Positions 7,562 through 17,652 of a stretch of DNA of 64,000 nucleotides are shown here, piece after piece. This DNA is from an uncultured Microbulbifer sp. Its GTDB lineage: Bacteria > Pseudomonadota > Gammaproteobacteria > Pseudomonadales > Cellvibrionaceae. Position 1 is the stretch's first letter; each line of letters begins with the position of its first letter. The notes below the pieces were generated by a model, which was not told where the DNA came from, made no database searches, and worked only from the letters and a program-made list of their open reading frames with translations. Location: contig NZ_CANMKV010000022.1 of NCBI RefSeq assembly GCF_947498635.1, positions 1-64,000 on the forward strand, read 5' to 3'. The position numbers and the translations under genes were made by a program.

Positions 7562-9199
7562 TTACATATTTGGGTAGTTGGGGCCGCCGCCACCTTCCGG
7601 AGTGATCCAGACAATGTTCTGAGTCGGATCTTTAATGTCACAGGTCTTACAGTGCACGCAGTTCTGTGCATTGATCTGGAAGCGCTTGCCGTTCGCGTCC
7701 TCGATAACTTCGTAGACGCCTGCGGGACAGTAGCGCTGTGCCGGCTCATCGTAGATAGGCAGGTTGTGATTCAGCGGGATTTCTGAGTCTTTCAGCGTCA
7801 GGTGGCAAGGCTGATCTTCTTCGTGGTTAGTGTTGGAGATAAACACGGAGGACAGCTTGTCAAAACTGAGCACGCCATCGGGCTTGGGGTAGTCAATCTT
7901 GGCGCAGTCCGCGGCGGGTTTCAGTTGGGCGTGGTCCGCTTTGGTGTCGCGTAGGGTCCAGGGCAGCTTGCCCTTAAATATATTGATATCCACGAAGGCA
8001 TAGGCGGAACCGAGAATATTGCCCCACTTGTGTTGTGCAGGACCAAAGTTGCGCTGTACGTGCAGTTCCTTCCAGGCCCAGCTGTCGCGGTACTTGGTAG
8101 TGTACTCAGTCAGCTCAGCATTGTTGCGCTCAGCGGCCAGGGCTTCCACCACAGACTCAGCAGCGATCATGCCGGATTTCATGGCGGTGTGGTTGCCCTT
8201 GATCTTGGCAAAGTTCAGAGTGCCGGCATTGTCGCCGATCAGCAGGCCGCCGGGGAAGGTCATCTTTGGTTGGGACTGCAATCCGCCTTTGATGATTGCG
8301 CGCGCACCGTAGGCGACACGTTGACCGCCTTCAAGGTATTGCTTAATGACCGGGTGGTGCTTGTAGCGCTGGAATTCATCGAAGGGGCTCACGTGTGGAT
8401 TGCTGTAAGCCAAGTCGGTGATCAGCCCTACAACGACCTGGTTATCTTCCAGGTGGTATAGGAACCCGCCGCCGTGGGTGCCACTTTGCTCTAGGGGCCA
8501 GCCGGCAGTGTGGACCACTAGACCTTGTTGGTGTTTGTCAGCGGGAATTTTCCAAATTTCCTTGATGCCAATACCGTAGTGCTGGGGGTCTGCATCGGCA
8601 TCCAGCTTAAAGCGCTCGATCAGCTGCTTGCCTAAATGTCCGCGACAACCCTCGGCAAACAAGGTGTACTTGGCGTGCAGCTCCATACCGGGCATGTAGG
8701 AGTCCTTCTGCTCACCGTTCATGCCGATACCCATATCGCCTGTGGCTATACCTTTTACTGAGCCATCTTCGTTATAGAGAACTTCAGCTGCGGCGAACCC
8801 TGGGAATATCTCCACTCCCAGGTTTTCTGCCTGTTCAGCCAGCCAGCGGCATAGGTTGCCTAGGCTGATAATGTAATTACCCTCGTTGTGCATAGTGCTC
8901 GGCACAAGCAGGTTGGGCACTTTGATGGCGTTTTCATCGCTCCGCAGAACGTAAATATCGTCGCCTTTGACTTCGGTGTTCAGAGGAGCACCGCGCTCTT
9001 TCCAGTCGGGGAAAAGCTCGTTCAGAGCGGTTGGCTCAAAAACTGCGCCTGAGAGAATGTGGGCGCCGACCTCGGAGCCTTTCTCTACAACGCAAACTGA
9101 GACGTCTTCATTTAGCTGGCGAATACGGCAGGCCGCTGCTAGTCCGGCTGGACCTGCACCCACGATCACTACATCGTATTCCATTGATTCGCGTTCCAC
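7562..9199 (-). CDS. etfD: Electron transfer flavoprotein-ubiquinone oxidoreductase (ETF-QO)
   Basis: 545 residues. It is the membrane-associated FAD/4Fe-4S enzyme that passes electrons from ETF to ubiquinone during fatty- and amino-acid oxidation. A dinucleotide-binding motif VIVGAGPAGLAAACR lies near the N-terminus, and the C-terminal ferredoxin-like part carries the cluster cysteines (YCPAGVYE, CVHCKTCDI). It ends PNYPNM as in Pseudomonas homologues. The GTG at 9199 is chosen because it has a GAGGAG Shine-Dalgarno 6 bp away and aligns with the usual MERE start. It is divergent from etfBA, its physiological partners. Confidence 0.95.
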   Translation of the reverse strand: MERESMEYDVVIVGAGPAGLAAACRIRQLNEDVSVCVVEKGSEVGAHILSGAVFEPTALNELFPDWKERGAPLNTEVKGDDIYVLRSDENAIKVPNLLVPSTMHNEGNYIISLGNLCRWLAEQAENLGVEIFPGFAAAEVLYNEDGSVKGIATGDMGIGMNGEQKDSYMPGMELHAKYTLFAEGCRGHLGKQLIERFKLDADADPQHYGIGIKEIWKIPADKHQQGLVVHTAGWPLEQSGTHGGGFLYHLEDNQVVVGLITDLAYSNPHVSPFDEFQRYKHHPVIKQYLEGGQRVAYGARAIIKGGLQSQPKMTFPGGLLIGDNAGTLNFAKIKGNHTAMKSGMIAAESVVEALAAERNNAELTEYTTKYRDSWAWKELHVQRNFGPAQHKWGNILGSAYAFVDINIFKGKLPWTLRDTKADHAQLKPAADCAKIDYPKPDGVLSFDKLSSVFISNTNHEEDQPCHLTLKDSEIPLNHNLPIYDEPAQRYCPAGVYEVIEDANGKRFQINAQNCVHCKTCDIKDPTQNIVWITPEGGGGPNYPNM

Positions 9200-9552
9200 G
9201 GCACTCTCCTCAGCAGTTGTATTCAACTTTTTACGGCCATTCCGGCCTTATCATTTATATAGATGGCGGATTATATAGGCCTTTATTGAACCCTACCAAT
9301 TGCATGACTATTCAATTGCTATGGCAAATGTGCTGTATTTCAACAGCTTAGGGGGACTGAATAGATGGTCTCTATTCTCTGAAATAGATTGCGTGAATGG
9401 CAGCAGTCACTTCTATTTGACTATTGATTTTGCCGTATAGAACCGCCACCATACACGCCGTTCAAACACCTGTTTGACCAGAACACCGTATCCGTTCGCG
9501 ATGAGAATCGTCAGTCGCGGCTGTTAAAAAGCATATTTGAGACGGGATTTCC
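9200..9552. promoter_or_regulatory. Divergent promoter region between ETF-QO and etfBA
   Basis: This 353-bp region must drive both directions. I see no confident sigma70 pair and no clear palindrome. A GACGGGA Shine-Dalgarno precedes etfB. Confidence 0.45.
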
Positions 9553-10302
9553 ATGAAAGTTCTTGTAGCTGTGAAGCGCGTTGTCGACTACAACGTCAAG
9601 GTTCGCCCTAAGGCGGACGGCACTGACGTTGATATCGCCAACGTCAAAATGTCTATCAACCCCTTCTGCGAAATTGCAGTTGAAGAGGCGGTGCGTTTGA
9701 AGGAAAAAGGCGTTGTCAGCGAGATAATCGCCGTTTCCATGGGCCCCAAGCAGAGCCAGGAACAAATCCGCACAGCCCTGGCGCTGGGCGCCGATCGAGG
9801 CATTCTGGTTGAGACCGATGCCGAACTGCAGCCGCTTGCTGTAGCCAAATGCCTGAAAGCAATTGTTGAGAAAGAAGAGCCGCAAATGGTGATTCTCGGC
9901 AAGCAAACTATCGATGGCGACAACAACCAAACCGGTCAGATGCTGGGCGCTTTGACCGGAATGGGGCAGGGTACCTTTGCTTCCGAGGTGGTTGTAGCCG
10001 GTGACACTGTAAAAGTGACCCGTGAAATTGATGGCGGCCTGCAGACGGTAGAGTTGAAGCTTCCGGCTATCGTAACCACGGACCTGCGCCTGAATGAGCC
10101 GCGTTATGCGTCTCTGCCGAATATCATGAAGGCGAAGAAAAAGCCTCTCGACACCACCACTCCAGACGAGCTGGGTGTAGATATCACTCCTCGCACTAAA
10201 ACGCTGAAAGTCGAGCCACCCGCAGAGCGTCAAGCCGGTGTTAAGGTTGCTGACGTTGCGGAACTGGTAGAGAAACTGAAAAACGAGGCGAAGGTAATCT
10301 GA
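9553..10302 (+). CDS. etfB: Electron transfer flavoprotein beta subunit
   Basis: A 249-residue AMP-binding subunit of the ETF heterodimer, which collects electrons from acyl-CoA dehydrogenases. Signature features include [17 protein letters not shown] at the start, [16 protein letters not shown], the recognition-loop region [16 protein letters not shown] near residue 180, and the TDLRLNEPR segment. Its TGA overlaps the etfA ATG by one base, so the two subunits are translationally coupled. Confidence 0.97.
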   Translation: MKVLVAVKRVVDYNVKVRPKADGTDVDIANVKMSINPFCEIAVEEAVRLKEKGVVSEIIAVSMGPKQSQEQIRTALALGADRGILVETDAELQPLAVAKCLKAIVEKEEPQMVILGKQTIDGDNNQTGQMLGALTGMGQGTFASEVVVAGDTVKVTREIDGGLQTVELKLPAIVTTDLRLNEPRYASLPNIMKAKKKPLDTTTPDELGVDITPRTKTLKVEPPAERQAGVKVADVAELVEKLKNEAKVI

Positions 10303-11231
10303 TGAGCATTCTGGTTATTGCTGAACACGACAACGCCGAACTGAAGGGCGCTACGCTCAATACCATTGCCGCGGCCAAGGCGATCGGTAGCGATATCGCC
10401 GTACTAGTGGCTGGCGCCGGTTGCGCCGCTGTGGCGGACGCTGCCGCCAAAGTTGATGGTGTTAACAAAGTATTGTTGGCTGACAATGCCGCCTATGAGC
10501 ATCAGCTGGCTGAAAATGTAGCCCAGTTGGTTGCCGACCTGGGGAAAGACTACGGTCATATCCTGGCTCCCGCTACCACCACCGGCAAGAATATGCTGCC
10601 GCGCGCCGCAGCCCTGTTGGACGTTCAGCCGATCTCCGACATTATCTCTGTTGAGAGCGCTGATACCTTTAAGCGTCCAATCTATGCCGGCAATGTTATT
10701 GCAACCGTGCAGAGCTCAGATGCCGTTAAGGTAATCTCAGTGCGTGCAACTGCTTTTGATGCCGTTTCTGCCGAGGGCGGTAGTGCCGCTGTTGAATCCG
10801 TAGATATTGCCGACGATGCTGGAGTTTCCTCCTTTGTTGGCGAAGAGCTCGCCAAATCCGACCGCCCTGAACTTACCGCCGCTAGTGTGGTGGTTTCAGG
10901 TGGGCGCGGCATGCAAAACGGTGAAAATTTCGAAATGCTGTACAAACTGGCGGATAAGCTCGGTGCAGCGGTTGGCGCATCCCGCGCCGCGGTAGATGCC
11001 GGTTTTGTTCCCAACGATATGCAGGTTGGCCAGACTGGCAAGATCGTTGCTCCCGATCTCTATATTGCGGTAGGCATTTCCGGCGCTATCCAGCATCTGG
11101 CCGGCATGAAAGACTCCAAGGTTATTGTGGCGATCAACAAGGATGAAGAGGCTCCAATCTTCTCGGTTGCTGACTACGGCTTGGTGGCTGATTTGTTTGA
11201 GGCGGTTCCTGAGTTTGAAGCAAAACTGTAA
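10302..11231 (+). CDS. etfA: Electron transfer flavoprotein alpha subunit
   Basis: A 309-residue FAD-binding subunit. The C-terminal FAD domain shows the family block [20 protein letters not shown] followed by [14 protein letters not shown] and [15 protein letters not shown]. Overlap with etfB and the terminator 28 bp downstream define a two-gene operon. It works with the divergent ETF-QO. Confidence 0.97.
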   Translation: MSILVIAEHDNAELKGATLNTIAAAKAIGSDIAVLVAGAGCAAVADAAAKVDGVNKVLLADNAAYEHQLAENVAQLVADLGKDYGHILAPATTTGKNMLPRAAALLDVQPISDIISVESADTFKRPIYAGNVIATVQSSDAVKVISVRATAFDAVSAEGGSAAVESVDIADDAGVSSFVGEELAKSDRPELTAASVVVSGGRGMQNGENFEMLYKLADKLGAAVGASRAAVDAGFVPNDMQVGQTGKIVAPDLYIAVGISGAIQHLAGMKDSKVIVAINKDEEAPIFSVADYGLVADLFEAVPEFEAKL

Positions 11232-11259
11232 TCCTTGATTGCTGTACTACTCAGTATTG

Positions 11260-11288
11260 AAAAGGCGGCGCATTGCCGCCTTTTCTTG
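11260..11288 (+). terminator. Terminator of etfBA
   Basis: AAAAGGCGGC-GCATT-GCCGCCTTTT followed by CTTG: a 6-bp GC stem extended by A/T pairs. Confidence 0.88.
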
Positions 11289-11439
11289 TTTTGGCGATCT
11301 GATCTACGGAACTAGTGTGCAATTTCGGGGACGAAGTGATGGTTTGCAACGTTTAACTGGGCAGGAGCGTTGCCTTTCCTAGGATAAGGCAACAAAATAG
11401 GCGTCAAAAACCAATAACCTAGAAAAGTTGAACTTGTAA

Positions 11440-12141
11440 GTGGGTATGTTCATGTCCCCATTAAGGCGAGCCATTGGCTCAGTTAATAATGGCTTTGGTC
11501 AGGGTGATGCGCGCCGAGCGTTTTCCCGTGGCACCATGGCGGCATCCGCGGTGGGGCTGCTTTGGGTATCGGGCAACTTGCTTGCCTACGGTTCCCTACT
11601 CATGCCATCGGAGCCGGAAGAGTCTCTGCTGGCCGAACGTAAAGATAACCGTCTGGGTGCTCCACAGGCGTCTTCAATTCCCAACACCCCCTTCTTTGGC
11701 TATGCCGAAGCCAAGAAACAAGAAGCTACTCCCGAGGTCGATCTCTCTAGTATCCCGGTAACCCAGCTGAATATCGTTCTCTCTGGCGTTTTAGATAACT
11801 CGGATAAGAATAAAGCCAGTGCACTGGTCGCCGAAAAAGGCAAAGCGGCAAAGCGTCTCTTTGTGGGGGACTCACTACCTGGTGGCGCAGAACTTTATTC
11901 TGTTGAGGTAGACCATGTGGTTCTTCGTCGTAATGGCAGGATGGAAAAGCTGACATATCCAGAAGTGGACGGTCGCCCGAATGTTCCACTGAAGAATTAT
12001 TCAAGCCTGACGCGCAAGTCCAGGCAGAGTGGTACAAAAAGTACCGCAAGACGTGAAGCGAGCCAGGAAAGCATTCGAGAGCGGATGGAAAAGCTCCGTG
12101 AATTGGCTCGTGAGCGCCGTGCTCAGCGCCAGCCCCAATAA
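11440..12141 (+). CDS. gspC: Type II secretion system protein GspC
   Basis: About 229-233 residues. This inner-membrane clamp protein links the secretin to the inner-membrane platform. One membrane anchor lies at about residues 32-52, then a Pro-rich linker, then the HR domain (FFGYAEAK, then ITQLN/VLSGVL-like segment VTQLNIVLSGVLDNSDKNKASALV, and the KRLFVGDSLPGGAELYSVEVDHVVLRRNG strand pair). No PDZ or coiled-coil domain follows; the C-terminus is a basic helical tail rich in Arg. Several starts are possible (GTG 11440, ATG 11446, ATG 11452). It is the first gene of the gsp operon. Confidence 0.88.
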   Translation: MGMFMSPLRRAIGSVNNGFGQGDARRAFSRGTMAASAVGLLWVSGNLLAYGSLLMPSEPEESLLAERKDNRLGAPQASSIPNTPFFGYAEAKKQEATPEVDLSSIPVTQLNIVLSGVLDNSDKNKASALVAEKGKAAKRLFVGDSLPGGAELYSVEVDHVVLRRNGRMEKLTYPEVDGRPNVPLKNYSSLTRKSRQSGTKSTARREASQESIRERMEKLRELARERRAQRQPQ

Positions 12142-12198
12142 AACTGTCTAACTAGATTGTTTTGAGTTTTTTGAACATTTACTAGAGCCAGATAAATA

Positions 12199-14220
12199 AT
12201 GATGAAGATGTTTTATCGACGGCTGATTGCGGTCGGGTTTGGTTTTTTTGTGTCTACTGCAACGCTGGCTCAAGGCTCGGAGAGGGTTACCCTCTCTCTC
12301 GACAATGCCGATGTTCGTGACCTGATTAACTGGGCAGCCGATTTCACCGGCAAAAATATTATTGTTCACCCCAATGTTAAGGGGAAAGTCACCGTTGTTG
12401 CCGGTGACCCTATGACACACGATGAAGCCTTTGATGTCTTTATGTCTGTACTCCAGGTGAATGGCTTCAGCCTGGTAGAGCAGGGCGGTACCTGGAAAGT
12501 GGTGCCCGATGCCCTCGCCAAGCAACAAGCAATTCCAGTGGCCGACGAGAACACTCGAGCACCGGCCGAATCTCTGGTTGTGCGCACCGTGCGCGTAGAA
12601 AATATTTCTGCTTCCCAGCTGATCGCTATGCTGCGCCCACTGATACCGCAGACCGGCCATCTCGCTGCGTATGCCGATACCAATACCCTGATTATTGCCG
12701 ACCGTGCAGCGAATATTGATCAAATCATACGTTTGGTAAAACAACTTGACCGCGCTGGTGCCATTGATATCGAGGTTGTTCCTCTGATGTTTGCCTCCGC
12801 CAAAGAGGTTAAGCAAATCCTCAATGACTTGTTGCAAGCCAGCGGGGGCAAGGGTGCGGGCAGGGAGGTTCAGCCACTGCGCATTGCGGTGGATGAGCGC
12901 TCAAACAGTGTACTGTTGACGGGAGACCCGGTGACCCGTCAGCAAATTCGAACCGTTATTGGCCGTTTGGACCAGCCGCTGGATGGCGATGGCAATACTG
13001 CAGTGGTGTATATCCAGTACGCCAATGCGGCGGACTTGAAACCGATTCTGGAAGGGATGAGTGGAAGTATCCAAAATACCGAGAAGGACCAGCAGGCAGC
13101 CAGCGTAGAAGTCAGCATTCAGGTGAATGAATCGCTCAACGCCCTGGTACTTACCGCTCCTCCGGCACTACTGGAAACGATGAAGGGCGTTATTGCACGT
13201 CTCGATGTGCGTCGCGCTCAGGTATTGATCGAGGCAGTGATTGTTGAGGTTAAAGAGGATACCAAAAATAACTTAGGGATCAGTTGGATCGCTGGTGCGG
13301 ACGAGAGTATTGTCGCGGGTTGGAATAATCAGCCATCAATCGATGCTGATGGGAATATTAATCCCTTCTCCCTTCCCCTCGACAGTGTCAGCAAGCTAAA
13401 CACCTTGAGTTTGGGCTATTTTAGTGGCACCGACCTGAGGGTTGCGGTTAACGCCCTGGCAACAGCTGGCAATACGAATATCCTATCCACGCCGACCATT
13501 ATGGCGCTGGATAACGAAGAAGCTGAGATTTTGGTCGGTCAGAACGTGCCCTTTATTACCGGTGAGCAACTGCTTTCCGGTAGCAACGGCGACCCCTTTA
13601 CCACCATTCAGCGCGAAGATATTGGTACCACCCTCAAAGTGACGCCGAGGGTGAACAACAACAATTCCGTGACTTTGGAAATTGAGCAAAAGGTTGAAGA
13701 TCTCCTTTCGGCAGCAGCTGATGAAGCTGTAGGGGCCTCGGATATTATTACCAGCAAACGCGAAATTCGCACGAAGGTCCTGATTGATGATGGCGCGATC
13801 CTGGTGCTGGGTGGATTGATCGAAGATAAAGTGACAGATTCTGTTCAGAAGGTACCGTTACTGGGTGACATTCCAGGAATCGGCAGGTTGTTTCGGAACA
13901 ATACAAAAAATGTTACCAAAACTAATCTGATGGTATTCCTGAAACCGAAGATCTTAAGTACCCAAACGGCCGCTTATGAAGAAACTCGTAAGCGCTACAT
14001 GGATATGCAGCAAAAGCAGATCTTCCTCAAAGACAGAACGAGTCTGCTGTGGGATTGGCACCGTGGTGATGCATTGCCAGACCTGATGCCGCCAACAGGC
14101 ACCTACAACGAGAGTCCGGCCCCGGTGGATGGCTCTATCAATGCCGTTGATAATCTGGAAGACGCTTTGGAAGGCGTATCGGAAGAGGTTGAGGTACTGG
14201 AGGTCGAAGAATATAAATGA
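12199..14220 (+). CDS. gspD: Type II secretion secretin GspD
   Basis: A 673-residue outer-membrane secretin pore. Signal peptide at residues 1-25, N0 domain (LDNADVRDLINWAADFTGKNIIV), N1-N3 repeats (residues about 120-330, with AYADTNTLIIADRAANI and RSNSVLLTGDP), and the secretin domain ending in the conserved VPLLGDIPGIGRLF block near residue 555. The acidic C-terminal tail (about residues 640-673) may be the S-domain. Its stop overlaps the gspE ATG by 4 bases. Confidence 0.96.
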   Translation: MMKMFYRRLIAVGFGFFVSTATLAQGSERVTLSLDNADVRDLINWAADFTGKNIIVHPNVKGKVTVVAGDPMTHDEAFDVFMSVLQVNGFSLVEQGGTWKVVPDALAKQQAIPVADENTRAPAESLVVRTVRVENISASQLIAMLRPLIPQTGHLAAYADTNTLIIADRAANIDQIIRLVKQLDRAGAIDIEVVPLMFASAKEVKQILNDLLQASGGKGAGREVQPLRIAVDERSNSVLLTGDPVTRQQIRTVIGRLDQPLDGDGNTAVVYIQYANAADLKPILEGMSGSIQNTEKDQQAASVEVSIQVNESLNALVLTAPPALLETMKGVIARLDVRRAQVLIEAVIVEVKEDTKNNLGISWIAGADESIVAGWNNQPSIDADGNINPFSLPLDSVSKLNTLSLGYFSGTDLRVAVNALATAGNTNILSTPTIMALDNEEAEILVGQNVPFITGEQLLSGSNGDPFTTIQREDIGTTLKVTPRVNNNNSVTLEIEQKVEDLLSAAADEAVGASDIITSKREIRTKVLIDDGAILVLGGLIEDKVTDSVQKVPLLGDIPGIGRLFRNNTKNVTKTNLMVFLKPKILSTQTAAYEETRKRYMDMQQKQIFLKDRTSLLWDWHRGDALPDLMPPTGTYNESPAPVDGSINAVDNLEDALEGVSEEVEVLEVEEYK

Positions 14221-15713
14221 CGGTTGATACAGGAACAGGGACACCAGCAATTCGCCGCCTTCCATATGCTTTCGCCAAGCGCCACAAGGTCCTGCTACTG
14301 GAACAGGAGGGGCGCCCGGTATGCCAATATGTCGCACCGCTGAGCCCCTCGGCCATTGCCGAGGTGCAACGTGTTAACGGCGGTGCGGTGCGCTTGGAGG
14401 CCGTAGAGAATGAAATATTCCAGATGGCCCTGCAGCGCCTCTACGAAAATCGTGAGGGGGGAAACCTCTCTGGAGTCGAAGGGCTCGGCGATGATTTGGA
14501 TCTGGCCGCAGTTGTGGATTCCCTTCCGGAAACCGAAGATCTACTTGAGCAGGAAGACGATGCGCCTATCGTAAAGCTGATCAATGCGATTTTTGCGGAG
14601 TCTCTGAAGCAGGGCGCCTCTGATATCCATATTGAAACCTTCGAGAAGCGCTTGGTGGTGCGTTTCCGGGTCGACGGTGTACTGCGTGAAGTACTCCAGC
14701 CCCGACGCGCCCTGGCTCCTCTGCTTGTTTCTCGTATCAAAGTTATGGCCAAGCTGGATATCGCGGAAAAGCGTATTCCCCAGGATGGTCGAATCTCTCT
14801 CCTGATGGCGGGGCGGGAAGTGGATGTCCGTGTATCTACTATGCCCTCGTCCGCCGGCGAGCGGGTGGTGATGCGTCTGCTCGATAAGCAGGCAGGTAAG
14901 ATGGACCTAAGTAAACTGGGCATGGCGGACAGGGATCTCAGTGTGATGACAGAGTTGCTCGCGCATCCCCATGGCATCATCCTGGTAACTGGCCCAACAG
15001 GTTCCGGTAAAACCACCACTCTCTACGCGGGTCTAGGCAGTATCAATAGCCTGGAAAAGAATATTCTGACCGTGGAAGACCCGGTCGAGTACAACCTGGA
15101 AGGCGTTGGTCAAACTCAGGTGAATACCAAGGCGGATATGACGTTCGCCCGTGGGTTGCGCGCTATTTTGCGCCAAGACCCAGACGTGGTGATGGTCGGT
15201 GAAATCCGTGACCTGGAAACCATGCAGATCGCCATTCAGGCGAGTTTGACTGGGCACTTGGTCCTTTCAACCCTGCACACCAACACTGCCCTGGGTGCGG
15301 TAACCCGCCTGGTAGATATGGGAATCGAGCCATTCCTGTTGTCTTCAAGCTTGATTGGGGTCCTGGCCCAGCGCCTGGTGCGGGTACTTTGCCCCGAGTG
15401 CAAGCAGCCACATGTGCCTGATGAGAGTGAACGAGCAATGCTGGGGGTCGCCCCTGGAGAGGAGGCGATCATCTACAACCCCAATGGCTGCGATCAGTGT
15501 AACCATTCCGGCTATGTGGGCCGAATCGGCATTTACGAGCTAGTCCCCTTGAATGAAACCATGCGCCAATTGATTCACGATCGAGCCTCGGAGAGCAAGC
15601 TGGTGGCGGAAGCGCGCAAGGTTGGGCCGAGTATTCGCGATGATGGAATCCTCAAGATCCTGGCGGGGAGAACCTCCCTTGAAGAAGTTATGCGGGTTAC
15701 CCAGGAGTCCTGA
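14217..15713 (+). CDS. gspE: Type II secretion ATPase GspE
   Basis: A 498-residue cytoplasmic ATPase that powers pseudopilus assembly. It has an N1E domain that binds GspL, a Walker A GPTGSGKTTTLY at about residue 258, an Asp box (DPDVVMVGEIRD) and His box (LVLSTLHTNTA), and a zinc-binding tetracysteine element with C-x2-C pairs (CPEC and CDQC) near residues 394-428. All key residues are present. It begins inside the gspD stop (ATGA overlap). Confidence 0.97.
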   Translation: MTVDTGTGTPAIRRLPYAFAKRHKVLLLEQEGRPVCQYVAPLSPSAIAEVQRVNGGAVRLEAVENEIFQMALQRLYENREGGNLSGVEGLGDDLDLAAVVDSLPETEDLLEQEDDAPIVKLINAIFAESLKQGASDIHIETFEKRLVVRFRVDGVLREVLQPRRALAPLLVSRIKVMAKLDIAEKRIPQDGRISLLMAGREVDVRVSTMPSSAGERVVMRLLDKQAGKMDLSKLGMADRDLSVMTELLAHPHGIILVTGPTGSGKTTTLYAGLGSINSLEKNILTVEDPVEYNLEGVGQTQVNTKADMTFARGLRAILRQDPDVVMVGEIRDLETMQIAIQASLTGHLVLSTLHTNTALGAVTRLVDMGIEPFLLSSSLIGVLAQRLVRVLCPECKQPHVPDESERAMLGVAPGEEAIIYNPNGCDQCNHSGYVGRIGIYELVPLNETMRQLIHDRASESKLVAEARKVGPSIRDDGILKILAGRTSLEEVMRVTQES

Positions 15714-15715
15714 TC

Positions 15716-16933
15716 GTGGCAGCGTTTGAGTACACAGCCCTCGCGGCATCCGGTCGGAAAAGCAAAGGTACCCTAGAGGCGGACAGTGCCCGTTCTGCGC
15801 GCCAACAATTGCGCGCCAAAGGGATGGTGCCCCTGGATATTGCCCCGGCCGCTGAGCAATCTGAAAAGAGTGCCAGTGGCTTTATGTCGGGAAGCCCGGG
15901 ACTCAGTATTAAAAACCTGGCCCTACTTACCCGACAGATCGCAACCCTGCTGCGTGCAGGCATTCCCCTGGAGGAAACCCTGGGGGCAATTGCCAATCAG
16001 ACCCGCAACCAAAAAATTCGCCGCGTTGTGTTGGCTGTGCGCGGAAAGATTTTGGAAGGGCACAGCTTTGCGCAAGCCCTGGGTTGTTTCCCCAAGGCTT
16101 TCCCGAAACTTTACCGCGCCACCGTCGAGGCTGGTGAGCACTCTGGACACCTGGATGCCGTATTGGAGCGCCTGGGTGACTACACCGAGGGTCAGCAGCA
16201 ATTTCGGCAGAAAGTGCAATTGGCGCTGATTTACCCTCTGGTGCTGGTGTTTATCTGTGTCCTCGTGGTCACAGGGTTGATGGTTTATGTTGTGCCGGAT
16301 GTTATTGAGGTCTTTACCGGTACCGGACAGATTTTGCCGCTACCCACTCGAGTACTGGTTTCACTGAGTGACTTTATTGCCGTCTGGGGCTGGCTGGTAC
16401 CCCCCGCGCTGGGTGCGGCCATTGCCGGTATTGCGATTTTGTTACGCCGCCCGGCAATCAAGTACAAGTTTCATCATCGGCTACTGGAACTGCCGGTGAT
16501 TGGCTGGATGGTTCGCGGTGCGCAAAGTGCCCGCTACGTGGGCACCCTGGCAATCCTGACCGGGAGTAGTGTTCCTCTGGTACAAGCCATGGGTATTGCC
16601 CGAGGTGTAATGACCAATGAGTTCCTTAAGGATCGCCTGGAAACCGCTCAGAAAACCGTGCGTGAGGGTGGCAGCTTGCACCGCGCCATGGAAGATATCG
16701 GCTATTTCCCTCCAATGATGATCTATATGATCGCCAGCGGTGAATCTTCTGGTACCTTGGACGAGATGTTACAGAGGGCAGCGGAGTCTCAGGAGCAAGA
16801 TTTACAGGGTGCGGTAACCGCTTTTGTGAGTTTGTTTGAACCACTCATGTTACTTGTGATGGCAGCTATCGTACTATTTATCGTGATGGCCATTATGATG
16901 CCAATTATGAGCATGAACGAACTAGCCATGTAG
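15716..16933 (+). CDS. gspF: Type II secretion inner-membrane platform protein GspF
   Basis: A 405-residue polytopic protein with two GspF repeats (about residues 70-193 and 273-395) and three membrane segments (about residues 168-198, 222-244 and 375-398). It begins with GTG 2 bp after the gspE stop. The N-terminus FEYTALAASGRKSKGTLEADSARSARQQL is the usual GspF cap domain. Confidence 0.96.
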   Translation: MAAFEYTALAASGRKSKGTLEADSARSARQQLRAKGMVPLDIAPAAEQSEKSASGFMSGSPGLSIKNLALLTRQIATLLRAGIPLEETLGAIANQTRNQKIRRVVLAVRGKILEGHSFAQALGCFPKAFPKLYRATVEAGEHSGHLDAVLERLGDYTEGQQQFRQKVQLALIYPLVLVFICVLVVTGLMVYVVPDVIEVFTGTGQILPLPTRVLVSLSDFIAVWGWLVPPALGAAIAGIAILLRRPAIKYKFHHRLLELPVIGWMVRGAQSARYVGTLAILTGSSVPLVQAMGIARGVMTNEFLKDRLETAQKTVREGGSLHRAMEDIGYFPPMMIYMIASGESSGTLDEMLQRAAESQEQDLQGAVTAFVSLFEPLMLLVMAAIVLFIVMAIMMPIMSMNELAM

Positions 16934-16988
16934 TGCTCAAAGAGGTGTAGTCCATAGAATTGGGACGCTGGTTATTTAGGAGGGGACA

Positions 16989-17090
16989 ATGAAATCCTTA
17001 CTGAAAAGCCGCGGTTTTACCTTGAGAGAGGCATCTAAAGTGCTCATTGGCCTCGGCGCTGTCGGGTTGCTCGGCTTCCTACTGCTTTGA
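16989..17090 (+). CDS. Tiny pseudopilin-like ORF between gspF and gspG (33 codons)
   Basis: ATG at 16989 follows a strong Shine-Dalgarno (TAGGAGGGG, 5 bp spacing). The product has a basic leader, then RGFTLREA, which resembles the prepilin-peptidase site G-FTLIE, then a glycine/leucine-rich helix GLGAVGLLGFLLL, and stops at 17090. The Glu at mature position +5 is present if FTLRE aligns with FTLIE; +4 is Arg instead of Ile. It has no globular domain. It may be a functional micro-pseudopilin or a decayed duplicate of the gspG 5' end; the intact ribosome site and clean frame favour expression. No such gene is part of the standard gsp set. Confidence 0.5.
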   Translation: MKSLLKSRGFTLREASKVLIGLGAVGLLGFLLL

Positions 17091-17202
17091 GTGTAAAGAT
17101 CAATATCTCTGTTTAAAACAAGCGAAAATTTTTTAAATTGGGGTCACGATATCTCTCGTGACCCTGGGGGTTCCCAGCTTTCAGCTGAACTTGGAGAAAA
17201 AA

Positions 17203-17631
17203 ATGCGAAATCTACGCAAAAGTGGTGGTTTCACCTTGATTGAGGTCATGGTGGTAATTGTGATTCTCGGTGTGCTTGGCGCCATGGTGGTGCCCAGTGT
17301 CCTGGGAAAAACGGGCGAAGCCCGTATGAAGGCCGCTCGCGTGGACATTCGCGCTATCGAAACTGCCCTCGATATGTACCGTATGGATAACTTCGTGTAC
17401 CCGAGTTCCGATCAGGGACTGGAGGCACTGGTTGCCCGTCCTTCCGGTTTCCCCGAAGCTAAAAACTGGACTGAGCCCTACCTGAAAAAGGCACCGAAAG
17501 ATCCCTGGGGTAATCTCTACCAATACATTAGCCCTGGCAGCTCCGGCGCCTTCGATTTGTTCTCCCTGGGTGCCGATGGTAAGCCAGGTGGAGAGGGTGA
17601 GGCCGCCGATATTTTTGCTGCCGATTTGTAA
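17203..17631 (+). CDS. gspG: Major pseudopilin GspG
   Basis: 142 residues from the ATG at 17203, chosen because it has a TTGGAG Shine-Dalgarno and gives the normal short leader MRNLRKSGG before FTLIEVMVV. An upstream GTG at 17158 would lengthen the leader without reason. The C-terminal calcium-binding domain shows the usual YPSSDQGLEALV, APKDPWGNLYQYISPG and FDLFSLGADGKPGGEGEAADI. GspG forms the body of the pseudopilus after GspO processing. Confidence 0.97.
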   Translation: MRNLRKSGGFTLIEVMVVIVILGVLGAMVVPSVLGKTGEARMKAARVDIRAIETALDMYRMDNFVYPSSDQGLEALVARPSGFPEAKNWTEPYLKKAPKDPWGNLYQYISPGSSGAFDLFSLGADGKPGGEGEAADIFAADL

Positions 17632-17652
17632 GCCCAGATCAAACAATACCTG

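Noticed and set aside
9511-10233. 240-codon minus-strand frame over etfB
   Set aside because: Antisense of a highly conserved gene, with no ribosome site and no family.
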